Shown here one piece after another: positions 9,267 to 19,676 of a stretch of DNA of 64,000 nt. Each line of letters begins with the position of its first letter. Position 1 is the stretch's first letter. The translations under genes were made by a program, and so were the position numbers. The notes under the pieces were generated by a model. The model was given only the letters and a program-made list of their open reading frames with translations. It ran no database searches and was not told the origin of the DNA. Source of the DNA: Gammaproteobacteria bacterium (GTDB lineage Bacteria > Pseudomonadota > Gammaproteobacteria > Steroidobacterales > GCA-2729495); NCBI GenBank assembly GCA_020851975.1, contig JADZBS010000023.1:1-64000 (forward strand), given 5' to 3'.

Positions 9267-10966
9267 TAGACCTGGCCGACCACCGTGCCACGCGGATCCG
9301 TGGCCGCCTCGATGCGGCCGGTGGCGTAGTCCCAGGTGACGATGTTCATGTTGCCGAAGGACCGCTCGCTGCGCACGAGCTGGTGGCCGCGCGCCTCCAG
9401 GGACGCCAATTCATCGGCCGTGAACGCGCCGTCCTCGTAGGAGATCACGTCCGGCTCGTACTGGTGGTGGAAGCGCTTCAGCGAGACCATGGTTGCCGCA
9501 TCGGCTCCGTCCAGCCAGGTCAGCGTGGCCAGGAGGTTCATGGTGATGATGCGACTGCCGCCGGGGGTGCCGACGACCGCCACGCCGCGTGGCGACTCGA
9601 TGAACGTCGGGCTCATGCTGGACAGCATGCGCTTGCCGGGCGCGATGGCGTTGGAGCCGGCCCCGACCAGCTCGAACACGTTGGCGACGCCGGGCTTCAC
9701 CGTGAAGTCGTCCATCTCGTTGTTGAGCACGACGCCGGTGCCCGGGGCGATGAAGGCCGCGCCATACCAGGTATTGATCGACAGCGTGCCGCCGACGCGG
9801 TTGCCCTTCGTGTCGATGATGGAGAAATGCGTCGTGTCGTGCCCTTCGCTGCCGTCGGTGCCGATGGCGGCCAGCGCACTGCTCGGCGTGGCGCGGTCCA
9901 GGCGTATGCCGGCGCGCAGGCCGGCAGCGTAGAACGGGTGCATGAGCTGCTCGACCGGGGGACTCACGAAGTCCGGATCGCCGAGGTAGATGGCACGGTC
10001 GCGATAGGCGCGTCGCATGGTTTCCACGAGCAGGTGCTTGCGCGTGGCGGCGTCCATGGCGCGCAGGTCGTAGGCCGCCAGGATGTTCAGCATCTGCGCC
10101 AGGCCGATGCCTCCGGCCGAGGGCAGCGGCGCAGAGATCAGCGTCGCCCCGTGGTAACTCACGCGCAGCGGCACGCGCTCGCGTACACGGTAGCCGGCGA
10201 GGTCTTCGAGCGTCCAGATACCGCCGGCGGCACGTACCCCGGCCACCAGCCGCTCGGCCGTCTCACCGCGGTAGAAGCCATCGGACCCGTTTTCGGCCAG
10301 GCGTCGCAGTGTCGCCGCGAGGTCCGGCTGGCGGATGAGCGCACCTTCCTCCGGGACGACGCCGCCCGGATAGAAAACCGCCATGAAGCCTGGTGACTTC
10401 TCGGCTGCCGGTCGCCGGAAACGCAGGCCGGTCGTCATGCGCCGATGCACGGGCACCCCCTGCTCGGCGAGGCGAATGGCCGGCGCCAGACTGCGGGCGA
10501 GCGGCAGGCGCCCATAGCGGCTGGCGATGTGCGCGAGTCCGGCGGGCTGTCCCGGGATGCCCGCGGCGAGCGCGCCATCGAGTGTGAGGCCGGGCACAGG
10601 CTTGCCGCTGGCGTCGAGGTACATGCCCGGAGTCGCGGCTGCGGGCGCCACTTCGCGCCCGTCGACGAAGACATCCCGCCCCGACTTCGCCAGATGCAGC
10701 AGCCAGAAACCACCGCCACCGAGACCCGAGGCGTAAGGCTCGACGACGGCCAGCGCGGCACTCACCGCCACCGCCGCATCGAAGGCGTTGCCGCCTGCCG
10801 CCAGTATTTCCTCGCCGGCAGCCGTGGCCAGCGGGTGCGCGGAGGCGATGGCGGCACTGGCCGGCAGCGGGCGCGCGACGGCAGGCGTCGCTGCCGCGAC
10901 GACGACCGCCAGCACGAGGGCACGCCAGGGACGCAACCGGGACTCGATGAGGTTCATGCCAGGCAA
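9263..10966 (-). CDS. ggt: gamma-glutamyltransferase
   Basis: 567 residues with an N-terminal signal peptide (hydrophobic run to about residue 32), so it should be periplasmic. The autoprocessing site and nucleophile are in GHDTTHFSIID (Thr near 378). The glycine-rich SMSPTF and GTPGGSRI segments of the small subunit follow. GGT hydrolyses or transfers the gamma-glutamyl group of glutathione. An alternative start at Met4 is possible. The proenzyme length is normal. Confidence 0.93.
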   Translation of the reverse strand: MPGMNLIESRLRPWRALVLAVVVAAATPAVARPLPASAAIASAHPLATAAGEEILAAGGNAFDAAVAVSAALAVVEPYASGLGGGGFWLLHLAKSGRDVFVDGREVAPAAATPGMYLDASGKPVPGLTLDGALAAGIPGQPAGLAHIASRYGRLPLARSLAPAIRLAEQGVPVHRRMTTGLRFRRPAAEKSPGFMAVFYPGGVVPEEGALIRQPDLAATLRRLAENGSDGFYRGETAERLVAGVRAAGGIWTLEDLAGYRVRERVPLRVSYHGATLISAPLPSAGGIGLAQMLNILAAYDLRAMDAATRKHLLVETMRRAYRDRAIYLGDPDFVSPPVEQLMHPFYAAGLRAGIRLDRATPSSALAAIGTDGSEGHDTTHFSIIDTKGNRVGGTLSINTWYGAAFIAPGTGVVLNNEMDDFTVKPGVANVFELVGAGSNAIAPGKRMLSSMSPTFIESPRGVAVVGTPGGSRIITMNLLATLTWLDGADAATMVSLKRFHHQYEPDVISYEDGAFTADELASLEARGHQLVRSERSFGNMNIVTWDYATGRIEAATDPRGTVVGQVY

Positions 10967-10985
10967 CTGTGCCTATTAAGCCCGC

Positions 10986-12073
<1,088 letters not shown>

Positions 12074-12164
12074 GTCGCCTCCCGAATGCCGCCTTTGTAG
12101 CAGAAACCCCGGCCACCGGCCGCCGCCGGTGATGAGCGGACCGGGACCGGTTACCATGCGCGCC

Positions 12165-13121
12165 ATGACCGACCTGTCCACCGCCCGGCCCGCGGCTCGC
12201 GCCGGGTTCTTCGAGCGCCTGAAGCAGAAACTCAACCGCGGCCTCGGCCTCGGCGTGGCGCTCGACTGGCTTGTCGGACGCAAGCTCGACGAGTCGGTGA
12301 TTGCGGAACTCGAAGACCAGCTGCTGATCGCCGATGTCGGCATCGAGACAACGGAGCGCATCGTCGCCGGGCTGCGCCGCCGCCTCGGTCGCGATGCGGT
12401 GGCCGACGCTGCCGGTGCCCGCACCGCCCTGCAGCAGACGCTGGCCGAGATTCTGCGCCCCCGTGCGCAGCCGCTCGTGATCCCGCGCGACGGGCGCCCG
12501 TTCGTCATCCTCATGATCGGCGTCAACGGCTCGGGCAAGACCACCACGATCGGCAAGCTCGCGCGCCGCTACAGGGCCGAGGGCCTGAAGGTGCTGCTCG
12601 CCGCCGGCGACACCTATCGCGCTGCGGCCATCGAGCAACTCCAGGCCTGGGGCACGCGCAACGACGTGCCCGTCGTGGCGCAACAGCCGGGGGCCGATTC
12701 GGCAGCGGTGATCTTCGACGCCCTCCAGGCCGCTCAGGCCCGTGCCATCGACGTGGTGCTGGCCGATACCGCCGGACGCCTGCAGAACCAGGCTGGCCTC
12801 ATGCAGGAACTCGCCAAGGTGGTGCGGGTCGCCAGCCGCCTCGACCCGACGGCACCGCACGAAAAAATGCTGGTGCTCGACGCGAGCCTCGGCCAGAACG
12901 CCATCAGCCAGGCCGTGCAGTTCCACCAGGCCGTCGGCCTCACCGGCATCACCATGACGAAGCTCGACGGTGGCGGCAAGGGTGGCGTACTTCTGACACT
13001 GGCCGACCGGCTCGATGTGCCGTTCCGCTACATTGGTGTGGGCGAGGACGCCGCCGACCTCGATGTGTTCGACGCCGACCAGTTTGCGGCGGCCCTCGCG
13101 GGAACCGCTGCCCCACGCTGA
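12165..13121 (+). CDS. ftsY: signal recognition particle receptor FtsY
   Basis: 318 residues. An N helical domain (residues 10-95) is followed by the SRP-type GTPase with P-loop GVNGSGKTTT, the insertion-box region AAGDTYRAAAIEQL, G3 DTAGR and G4 TKLDGGGKGG. The long acidic A domain of E. coli FtsY is absent. It docks ribosome-SRP complexes at the membrane. Starts at 12165 or three codons upstream (12156) are both possible. It is the first gene of ftsY-ftsE-ftsX. Confidence 0.95.
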   Translation: MTDLSTARPAARAGFFERLKQKLNRGLGLGVALDWLVGRKLDESVIAELEDQLLIADVGIETTERIVAGLRRRLGRDAVADAAGARTALQQTLAEILRPRAQPLVIPRDGRPFVILMIGVNGSGKTTTIGKLARRYRAEGLKVLLAAGDTYRAAAIEQLQAWGTRNDVPVVAQQPGADSAAVIFDALQAAQARAIDVVLADTAGRLQNQAGLMQELAKVVRVASRLDPTAPHEKMLVLDASLGQNAISQAVQFHQAVGLTGITMTKLDGGGKGGVLLTLADRLDVPFRYIGVGEDAADLDVFDADQFAAALAGTAAPR

Positions 13122-13129
13122 CGGCGGCG

Positions 13130-13834
13130 ATGATCCGTCTCGACAAGATCACCAAGCTCTACGCCGGCGGCCGCGAGGCATTGCGCGAGGTGTCGCTCGA
13201 CATCTCGCCCGGCGAGCTGATCTTCCTCACCGGCCACTCCGGCGCCGGCAAGAGCACGATCCTCAAGCTGCTGGCGCTCGTGGAGCGGCCGACCCGCGGG
13301 CAACTGCTCGTCGACGGGCGCAACGTCGGCAGGCTCGCGCCGGCGGAAATTCCGGCCTATCGCCGCCAGGTTGGCATGGTCTTCCAGGACCACAAGCTGC
13401 TCGAGGACCGCTCGGCATTCGACAACGTGGCGCTGCCGCTGGTGATCGCCGGCCTCCCACGACGCGAGATCGACAAGCGCGTGCGTGCCGCACTCGACCA
13501 GGTCGGCCTGCTCGACAAGGAGCGCCAGCCCCCCCGCAATCTCTCGGCCGGCGAGCAGCAGCGGGTCGGCATCGCGCGCGCAGTGGTCGGGAGGCCCCGG
13601 CTGCTCATCGCCGACGAACCGACCGGCAACCTCGACGCCGACCTGTCGCTCGAGATCATGCAGCTGTTCCGCCGCTTCAACGAGGTTGGCGTGACGATGG
13701 TCATCGCCACCCACGACCTCGCCCTCGCCGGGCGCATCAACGGCCGCCACGTCGTGCTGCACCAGGGCGCGGTGCGCAGCGACGAGGCAACCGTGACCGT
13801 TCCCGCACCGGCGGCGGGGCGGGGTGTTCGGTGA
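13130..13834 (+). CDS. ftsE: cell division ATP-binding protein FtsE
   Basis: 234 residues of ABC ATPase. Walker A is GHSGAGKST, the signature is LSAGEQQRVGIARA and Walker B is LLIADEPTGNLD, with the switch His in ATHDLAL. With FtsX it regulates septal peptidoglycan hydrolysis. It begins 8 bp after ftsY and its stop overlaps the ftsX start (TGATG). The C-terminus has a short extension after the ABC core. Confidence 0.96.
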   Translation: MIRLDKITKLYAGGREALREVSLDISPGELIFLTGHSGAGKSTILKLLALVERPTRGQLLVDGRNVGRLAPAEIPAYRRQVGMVFQDHKLLEDRSAFDNVALPLVIAGLPRREIDKRVRAALDQVGLLDKERQPPRNLSAGEQQRVGIARAVVGRPRLLIADEPTGNLDADLSLEIMQLFRRFNEVGVTMVIATHDLALAGRINGRHVVLHQGAVRSDEATVTVPAPAAGRGVR

Positions 13835-14748
13835 TGCGCGTCTGGTTCGAGCGACACGTCCGAAACGCCCTGGGAGCACTCGGGCAGCTGAGCCGTGCGC
13901 CGGTGGCCACCGGCCTGACGGTAGCCGTGATCGGCATCGCGCTCGCTCTTCCGGCGGGCCTGCTGGCGGCCGTGCAGGGGGTGCAGCGCCTGGCCGGCCA
14001 GTGGGAGGACATCAGGGATTTCTCGATCTACCTGAAGCCTGGCACGGCGCTCGAGGTGGCGCGCAAGCTGGCGCGCGAACTGGAAGGGAGCCACCAGGTT
14101 GCCGACGCGCGCGTGATCCCGGCCGAGGAGGCCCTCGCGGAATTCACCGCGGACCCTGCCTTCGGTGACGTCCTGCGTTCGCTCGGCCGCAATCCGCTGC
14201 CACACACGGTGGTGGTGCGACCAGCCCCCGAGGCTGCTGCGGAGGACCTCGGCAAGCTCAAGACCGAACTGGCCAGCCGACCGGACATCGACCTCGTGCA
14301 GCTCGACACGCAGTGGGTGGCACGGCTGGCTGCCATGCTCGACCTCGTGCGCCGCGCGGTGTGGATCGGCACGGCCTTGCTGGTCGGCGCAGTGATCGTG
14401 ATCGTCGGCAATACGATCCGCCTCGACATCCAGAACCGCCGCCAGGAGATCGAGGTCTCCAAGCTCCTCGGCGCGACCGACGCCTTCGTCCGTCGCCCGT
14501 TCCTCTACGTCGGATTCTGGTATGGACTGCTGGGCGCGCTGGTCGCGCTGCTGCTGATCGGCGCAGGCGTTCTCGTGCTGAGGGCCCCTCTGGAGCGACT
14601 GATGCTGCTCTACGGGGTGCAGTTCGAGGGTCTCGGCATCACCGCCACCACCGCAGTGCTCGTCCTCGCCGGCGGGCTCACCGCCGGTGCCGCAGGTGCC
14701 TGGCTGGCTGTGGGCCGGCACCTGGCCGAGGTCCAGCCAAGGGTATAA
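13834..14748 (+). CDS. ftsX: cell division protein FtsX
   Basis: 304 residues with one N-terminal and three C-terminal transmembrane segments around a periplasmic loop (residues about 50-165). This is the FtsX topology, including the coupling segment RRQEIEVSKLLGATDAFVRR. It forms the membrane half of FtsEX. The ATG at 13834 overlaps the ftsE stop; a GTG one codon upstream is also possible. Its last codon lies 55 bp before the CIRCE element. Confidence 0.94.
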   Translation: MRVWFERHVRNALGALGQLSRAPVATGLTVAVIGIALALPAGLLAAVQGVQRLAGQWEDIRDFSIYLKPGTALEVARKLARELEGSHQVADARVIPAEEALAEFTADPAFGDVLRSLGRNPLPHTVVVRPAPEAAAEDLGKLKTELASRPDIDLVQLDTQWVARLAAMLDLVRRAVWIGTALLVGAVIVIVGNTIRLDIQNRRQEIEVSKLLGATDAFVRRPFLYVGFWYGLLGALVALLLIGAGVLVLRAPLERLMLLYGVQFEGLGITATTAVLVLAGGLTAGAAGAWLAVGRHLAEVQPRV

Positions 14749-14803
14749 GTTACTGATTTGTCAGTTTGTTTCCACGAACTCGTCGATGGAACCCATGCCT
14801 CAT

Positions 14804-14830
14804 TTAGCACTCAAACTACCTGAGTGCTAA
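14804..14830. promoter_or_regulatory. perfect CIRCE element (HrcA operator) upstream of rpoH
   Basis: TTAGCACTC (14804-14812), nine bases, then GAGTGCTAA (14822-14830). This is an exact match to the CIRCE consensus TTAGCACTC-N9-GAGTGCTAA bound by the heat-shock repressor HrcA. It ends 28 bp before the rpoH start codon. HrcA itself is not in the window. I see no convincing sigma-70 -35/-10 pair immediately upstream, so the promoter position is open. Confidence 0.93.
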
Positions 14831-14858
14831 GATGTATTCCAAGGAGGTCGTCAAGTTC

Positions 14859-15725
14859 ATGGCAACGAACGCCGTCGTGACTCATCCGCGTGATCTCGCT
14901 CTGGCCGGGCCGCTGGGCAGCCTCGATGCCTACGTACAGGCCGTCAACGCGATTCCCGTCCTCGAGCCCGCCGAGGAACGTGCTCTGGCGCACCGCTTTC
15001 GCGATCAGCACGATCTCGAGGCCGCGCGCGAACTGGTGCTCGGCCATCTGCGGTTCGTCGTACACATCGCCCGCGGCTACACCGGCTATGGCCTGCCGCT
15101 TGGCGACCTGATCCAGGAAGGAAATGTCGGCCTCATGAAGGCCGTCAAGCGCTTCGACCCCGGCGTGGGCGTGCGCCTGGTGTCATTCGCCGTGCACTGG
15201 ATCCGCGCTGAAATCCACGAGTTCGTGCTGCGCAACTGGCGCCTCGTGCGCGTCGCCACCACCAAGGCCCAGCGCAAGCTGTTCTTCAACCTGCGTCGCG
15301 CCAAGACCGGTCTTGGCTGGCTCAGCCGTGACGAGACCGAAGCCATCGCCCGCGACCTCGGCGTACCGGCAGGCGATGTCACCGAGATGGAGCAGCGTCT
15401 CGCTGGTCAGGACCTGGCCTTCGACCCGCTGCCCGATGCCGACGACGAGGGTCCCGTCTCGCCTGCGCTTTACCTCCCGGCCCCGGACGCCGATCCCGCC
15501 GCGACGCTGGAAGCCGACGACTGGCAGGAACGCGCCGCCGACCGCCTGCACGCCGCACTGGAGGACCTCGACGCCCGCAGTCGTGAGATCGTCCAGGCAC
15601 GCTGGGCCACCGAGCAGAAGGCCACGCTGCAGGAGCTGGCGAGCCGTTTCGGGATCTCCGCCGAACGCGTGCGCCAGATCGAGCAGCAGGCCCTGCGCCA
15701 GCTGCGCGGTGCGCTGACCGCCTGA
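14859..15725 (+). CDS. rpoH: RNA polymerase heat-shock sigma factor RpoH
   Basis: 288 residues. Region 2 contains [20 protein letters not shown] and [20 protein letters not shown]. The RpoH box QRKLFFNLR and region 4 ([17 protein letters not shown]) are present. It directs transcription of chaperone and protease genes. The start at 14859 is preferred because AAGGAGG lies 11 bp upstream; an earlier in-frame ATG at 14832 would place the Shine-Dalgarno inside the gene. It follows ftsX, as in E. coli, and carries a CIRCE operator in its leader. Confidence 0.96.
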   Translation: MATNAVVTHPRDLALAGPLGSLDAYVQAVNAIPVLEPAEERALAHRFRDQHDLEAARELVLGHLRFVVHIARGYTGYGLPLGDLIQEGNVGLMKAVKRFDPGVGVRLVSFAVHWIRAEIHEFVLRNWRLVRVATTKAQRKLFFNLRRAKTGLGWLSRDETEAIARDLGVPAGDVTEMEQRLAGQDLAFDPLPDADDEGPVSPALYLPAPDADPAATLEADDWQERAADRLHAALEDLDARSREIVQARWATEQKATLQELASRFGISAERVRQIEQQALRQLRGALTA

Positions 15726-15737
15726 ACGCAGACCGGG

Positions 15738-16439
15738 TCAGCTGGTCAGCGGAACGATCGTGATCTCCACCCGGCGGTTCTGCGCCTTGCCTTCAGCCGT
15801 CGCATTGCTCGCAACCGGACGATCCTCGCCGGCCCCGACCGTCAGGAACCGGTCGCCGCGGATCTGGCGCGAGATCAGATAAGCGACGACGCTGCTGGCG
15901 CGCCGCTCCGAGAGCTGCTGGTTGTAGGCGTTGCTGCCATCGCTGTCGGTGTGACCGGCGACCTCGACCATGGTCTTGTCGTACTCCTTGAGCACGAGGC
16001 CGACGGAGTCGAGCACCGGGTAGAACGACGCGCTGATGTCGGCGCTGTTGACGGCAAACGTGATGTGCCCGGGCATGTTCAGCGTGATGTTCTGGCCGTT
16101 CGGCCCTGTGCGTGTGACGCTCACGCCGGTACCCTGCAGGCGCGCCCGCAATGCCGCATCCTGCCGGTCCATGTAGTTGCCGACGGCGCCACCGGCGAGT
16201 CCGCCCACGCCAGCGAGTATCAGCGCGCGCTTCTTGCGTTCGGCCGAATCGTCACCCGTGATAAGCCCGATCACTGCTCCGGTCGCCGCGCCGATGGCGG
16301 CGCCTTTCGTCGTCTTGTTGACCTTCTGCTCGCCCGTGTACGGGTCCGTGGTCTGGGTGTATTGACAGCCGCTGACCACCATCAGCAGGCCAAGCATCCC
16401 GGCCAGTCCGGGCTTTCGCCATCCGCGACGCATGTCCAT
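15738..16439 (-). CDS. OmpA-family lipoprotein with glycine-zipper segment
   Basis: 233 residues. A lipoprotein signal ends at VVSGC. A glycine-zipper-like hydrophobic region follows (GAAIGAATGAVIGLITG and LAGVGGLAGGAVGNYMD, residues 45-95). The C-terminal OmpA domain (residues about 120-230) contains the peptidoglycan-binding segment HTDSDGSNAYNQQLSERRA and ends with the NRRVEI motif. It probably anchors outer membrane to peptidoglycan. It is related to the YiaD/OprL-like group, without a firm gene name. It is convergent to rpoH. Confidence 0.9.
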   Translation of the reverse strand: MDMRRGWRKPGLAGMLGLLMVVSGCQYTQTTDPYTGEQKVNKTTKGAAIGAATGAVIGLITGDDSAERKKRALILAGVGGLAGGAVGNYMDRQDAALRARLQGTGVSVTRTGPNGQNITLNMPGHITFAVNSADISASFYPVLDSVGLVLKEYDKTMVEVAGHTDSDGSNAYNQQLSERRASSVVAYLISRQIRGDRFLTVGAGEDRPVASNATAEGKAQNRRVEITIVPLTS

Positions 16440-16570
16440 ATCGATGAACTCCTTGCACTGTCTGTTGGCCCCGGCGGGGCCTCCTTATCGCAGAAAATCC
16501 CCGGTCGGGCAACGCACGACGCCGCAACGCGCTATTGCTGCTCGCGGTCGGACGTCGTAGGGTCACCGCC

Positions 16571-17038
16571 ATGACGCCTGTCAGCATATCGCTGGCCGAT
16601 TACGCCGCCGATCACCGCCATCCAGTCAACAGGCGACTGCACTCAATCTGCGTCCCGACCATCGTGTTCAGCCTGCTTGGACTGTTGTGGTCCCTGCCGG
16701 TTCCGGCGCCCGCGGCAGGGCTGTCGCCTTACGTGAACTGGGCGGTCGTCATCGTAGCGGCCACGCTGCTCTGGTACTGGCGCCTGACGCCGCGACTGGC
16801 CGCCGGCATGCTGCTTGCCGCAATACCCGCCCTCGCAGCCATCGCCATGCTCGACGAACTCGATACCCCACTGTGGCTCATCTCTGCCATGCTTTTCGTA
16901 GCGGCGTGGATCGGCCAGTTCGTCGGCCACGCCATTGAGGGCCGGCGCCCTTCGTTCTTCCGAGACCTGCGCTTCCTGCTGATCGGCCCGCTCTGGGTGC
17001 TGAGCGGGCTGTACTCGCGCCTCGGGATCCGTGTCTGA
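16571..17038 (+). CDS. DUF962/Mpo1-like membrane protein
   Basis: 155 residues with about four hydrophobic segments. The family signatures are near the start (YAADHRHPVNRRLHSICVP) and near the end (WIGQFVGHAIEGRRPSFF, then the LLIGPLWVL segment). These His residues align with the fungal Mpo1 dioxygenase family, which shortens 2-hydroxy fatty acids. Whether the bacterial protein does this is unproven. The ATG at 16571 gives the normal N-terminus. Confidence 0.85.
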   Translation: MTPVSISLADYAADHRHPVNRRLHSICVPTIVFSLLGLLWSLPVPAPAAGLSPYVNWAVVIVAATLLWYWRLTPRLAAGMLLAAIPALAAIAMLDELDTPLWLISAMLFVAAWIGQFVGHAIEGRRPSFFRDLRFLLIGPLWVLSGLYSRLGIRV

Positions 17039-17130
17039 TCGGAAGACCCACGCGGCCGCGCACGAGACGATCGAGCGGGCCGCCGACATCATGTGGAGGA
17101 CGACTGAATGAACGCCGTCTCGCACCGGAC

Positions 17131-17724
17131 ATGAACCGCCGGGGCAATCCCTGGCGCACGCTCTCGGTGCGCAAGGTTTACGACAACCCCTGGCTCGAGC
17201 TGTGGGAGGAAAACTGCCTCGATCCGTCGGGCAGGCCGGCACTCTACGGCAAGGTGAGTTTCCGCAGCAAAGCGGTCGGCATCATCCCCCTGGACGGCGA
17301 AGAGCACACCTGGCTGGTCGGCCAGTACCGCTACTGTCTGAACCAGTATTCCTGGGAGATCCCGATGGGCGGCTCCCCGCATCCCGCGCAGGTCCTCGAA
17401 TCCGCTCAGCGCGAACTGCGCGAGGAGACCGGCCTCAGGGCCAGCAGCTGGCAGCAGATCCTGTTCGTGCACACCAGCAACTCCGTCACCGACGAAGAGG
17501 GCTACGTATTCGTCGCCGAAGACCTCGAACAGGGCAAGCCCGAATTCGAGTCCACCGAGGACATCGCCATCCGCCGCCTGCCCATACGAGAGGCCATTCG
17601 CATGGCCATGGACGGGGATATCACCGACGGTCTGAGCGTCGCCGGGCTGCTCAGGCTCGCACTGATGCGGGGCTGGGGTCCCGACACGACACCGGTTGAA
17701 GCGCCACCGCGCGGCCTGAGATGA
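17131..17724 (+). CDS. NUDIX hydrolase, ADP-ribose pyrophosphatase-like
   Basis: 197 residues. The Nudix box reads GGSPHPAQVLESAQRELREE plus TGL, so the essential REUxEExGU core is intact. The first Glu of the 23-residue consensus (G-x5-E) is Ala. The upstream strand WEIPMGG fits ADP-ribose/NDP-sugar hydrolases. It probably hydrolyses ADP-ribose or a similar nucleoside diphosphate derivative. It is followed within 10 bp by the DUF924 gene. Confidence 0.86.
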   Translation: MNRRGNPWRTLSVRKVYDNPWLELWEENCLDPSGRPALYGKVSFRSKAVGIIPLDGEEHTWLVGQYRYCLNQYSWEIPMGGSPHPAQVLESAQRELREETGLRASSWQQILFVHTSNSVTDEEGYVFVAEDLEQGKPEFESTEDIAIRRLPIREAIRMAMDGDITDGLSVAGLLRLALMRGWGPDTTPVEAPPRGLR

Positions 17725-17733
17725 TCTGCGGCC

Positions 17734-18348
17734 ATGGAGCGCGAAGCAGACATCCACCGCATCCTGGAGTTCTGGTTTTCCCGCCAGGACCTCGATGCGC
17801 CCCAGATCGACAGCCGCATGGAACGCTGGTTCGGTACCGATCCGGAACAGGATGACCTCATCCGTCGCGACTTCGGCGAACTGGTGGAACTCGCCCTGAA
17901 GGGAGGGCTGGACGCATGGGCGGCGACCGCGGAGGGGCGTCTCGCACTGATCCTGCTGCTCGACCAGTTCTGCCGCAACATCCACCGTGGTACGGCGCGC
18001 GCCTTCGCCGGGGACCGACAGGCCCTGAAGCTCTGCATCGAAGGCTCGATGAGCAACGGCTACAAGGCCCTGTCACCCGTCCAGCGGGTGTTCTTCTTCA
18101 TGCCCCTGCAGCATGCCGAATCGCCCGGTGTTCAGGAAAAGTCGGTACGGATCTTCAATGCTCTCGCCGAGGGCGTATCGGACACCCTGAAGGAAACGTT
18201 CCTGACCTTCGCCCATTTCGCGGAACTGCACCGCGACATCATCGAGCGCTTCGGCCGCTTTCCGCACCGCAACCGTCACCTCGGCCGCACCAACACGGCC
18301 GAGGAAGACGCCTTCCTCGCCGCCGAGGGTCCTACCTTCGGCCAGTAG
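17734..18348 (+). CDS. DUF924 family protein
   Basis: 204 residues, all helical by appearance. Family landmarks are ILEFWF near the N-terminus, LALILLLDQFCRNIHRGTARAFA in the middle, FFFMPLQHAES, and FPHRNRHLGR near the C-terminus. No biochemical function is established for DUF924. It sits 9 bp after the NUDIX gene and 24 bp before the thiolase, so the three may be co-transcribed. Confidence 0.9.
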   Translation: MEREADIHRILEFWFSRQDLDAPQIDSRMERWFGTDPEQDDLIRRDFGELVELALKGGLDAWAATAEGRLALILLLDQFCRNIHRGTARAFAGDRQALKLCIEGSMSNGYKALSPVQRVFFFMPLQHAESPGVQEKSVRIFNALAEGVSDTLKETFLTFAHFAELHRDIIERFGRFPHRNRHLGRTNTAEEDAFLAAEGPTFGQ

Positions 18349-18372
18349 CCACCCCGCACGGAGGAGTCTCCG

Positions 18373-19653
18373 ATGCACAGCTCCGCCCCCCGCCGTGCCG
18401 CCATCGTCGGCGGCCTGCGCATTCCCTTCTGTCGCGCGCACACGAACTACGCCGGATCGTCGAACCAGGACATGATGACCGCGGTCCTCGCGGGCCTGGT
18501 GGACCGATACAGTCTCGCCGGCAAATGCCTGGGCGACGTATCGCTCGGTGCAGTCATCAAGCACTCCCGCGACTGGAACCTCGCCCGCGAGAGCGTGCTA
18601 GGCAGTGGCCTGGCCGCCGAGACGCCGGCCTTCGATATCCAGCGCGCCTGCGGGACGAGTCTCGAGGCAGCAATCCTGATCGGCAACAAGATCGCCCTCG
18701 GCCAGATCGACGCCGGCATTGCCGGCGGCACCGACAGCATCAGCGACACGCCGGTAGTTTATCCGGAGGAGTACCGGCACATCCTGCTGCGCAGCTACCG
18801 CGGGCGGACTGCGCTCGAACGCATCTCGCCGTGGCTCGGGCTGCGGCCGCGGCATTTCCGGCCGGCCCTGCCCGGTGTCGTCGAGCCGCGCACGGGCTTG
18901 TCGATGGGCGAGAGCACGGAGCTGACCGCGAAGCGCTGGGGCGTCACCCGCCAGGCACAGGACACACTCGCACTGGCCAGCCACCAGAACGCAGCGCGCG
19001 CCTGGGACGAGGGGTTCTACGACGACCTCGTCATGCCCTGGCAGGGCGCGCGCGAGGACAATAACGTGCGCCGCGACACGAGCATCGAGAAACTGGGCAG
19101 GCTCAAGCCCGTCTTCGACCGTGGCCCGCAAGGCACCATGACCGCTGGAAACAGCACGCCGCTCACCGACGGTGCCGCCGCCGTGCTGCTCGCCTCGGAA
19201 GACTGGGCGGCGAAGCATGACCTGCCGGTGATGGCGTACCTGCGTTTCGGCCGGGTGGCCGCCGTGGACTTCGTGCAGCGGGAGGGCCTGCTGATGGCGC
19301 CGGCCTACGCCGTGTCCGCCCTGCTCGAACAGGCCGGCCTCGGCCTGCAGGATTTCGACCTCTACGAAATCCACGAAGCCTTCGCGGCACAGACGCTCGC
19401 CACGCTGGCCGCCTGGGAAAGTACCGAATTCTGCCGGGAGCGCCTGGGACGCGATCGCCCGCTCGGTGCCATCGACCGCAGCCGCCTCAATCGCAAGGGT
19501 GGCAGCATCGCCATCGGCCACCCGTTCGCGGCCACCGGTGCCCGGATCCTCGCCACGCTCGCCAGGCAGCTCGCCGAGCGCGGCTCGGGTCGTGGCCTGA
19601 TCTCGATCTGCACCGCCGGCGGCATGGGTGTCACGGCGATCGTCGAGCGGTAG
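18373..19653 (+). CDS. acetyl-CoA C-acetyltransferase / 3-ketoacyl-CoA thiolase
   Basis: 426 residues of the FadI-like thiolase group. The catalytic residues are Cys93 (RACGTS), His383 (IGHPFAATGAR) and Cys413 (CTAGGMG), with the EIHEAF motif near residue 360. It either cleaves 3-ketoacyl-CoA or condenses acetyl-CoA. The strong Shine-Dalgarno GGAGGAG-like stretch (cggaggagtc) precedes the ATG. It is convergent to phaC, so it could supply acetoacetyl-CoA for PHA, but no phaB reductase is next to it. Confidence 0.9.
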   Translation: MHSSAPRRAAIVGGLRIPFCRAHTNYAGSSNQDMMTAVLAGLVDRYSLAGKCLGDVSLGAVIKHSRDWNLARESVLGSGLAAETPAFDIQRACGTSLEAAILIGNKIALGQIDAGIAGGTDSISDTPVVYPEEYRHILLRSYRGRTALERISPWLGLRPRHFRPALPGVVEPRTGLSMGESTELTAKRWGVTRQAQDTLALASHQNAARAWDEGFYDDLVMPWQGAREDNNVRRDTSIEKLGRLKPVFDRGPQGTMTAGNSTPLTDGAAAVLLASEDWAAKHDLPVMAYLRFGRVAAVDFVQREGLLMAPAYAVSALLEQAGLGLQDFDLYEIHEAFAAQTLATLAAWESTEFCRERLGRDRPLGAIDRSRLNRKGGSIAIGHPFAATGARILATLARQLAERGSGRGLISICTAGGMGVTAIVER

Positions 19654-19676
19654 TGGGTCGCCCGGCCTGCAGCCTC

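Noticed and set aside
14832..14858. Earlier ATG for rpoH at 14832
   Set aside because: It would put the AAGGAGG Shine-Dalgarno inside the coding sequence and adds residues absent from RpoH proteins.
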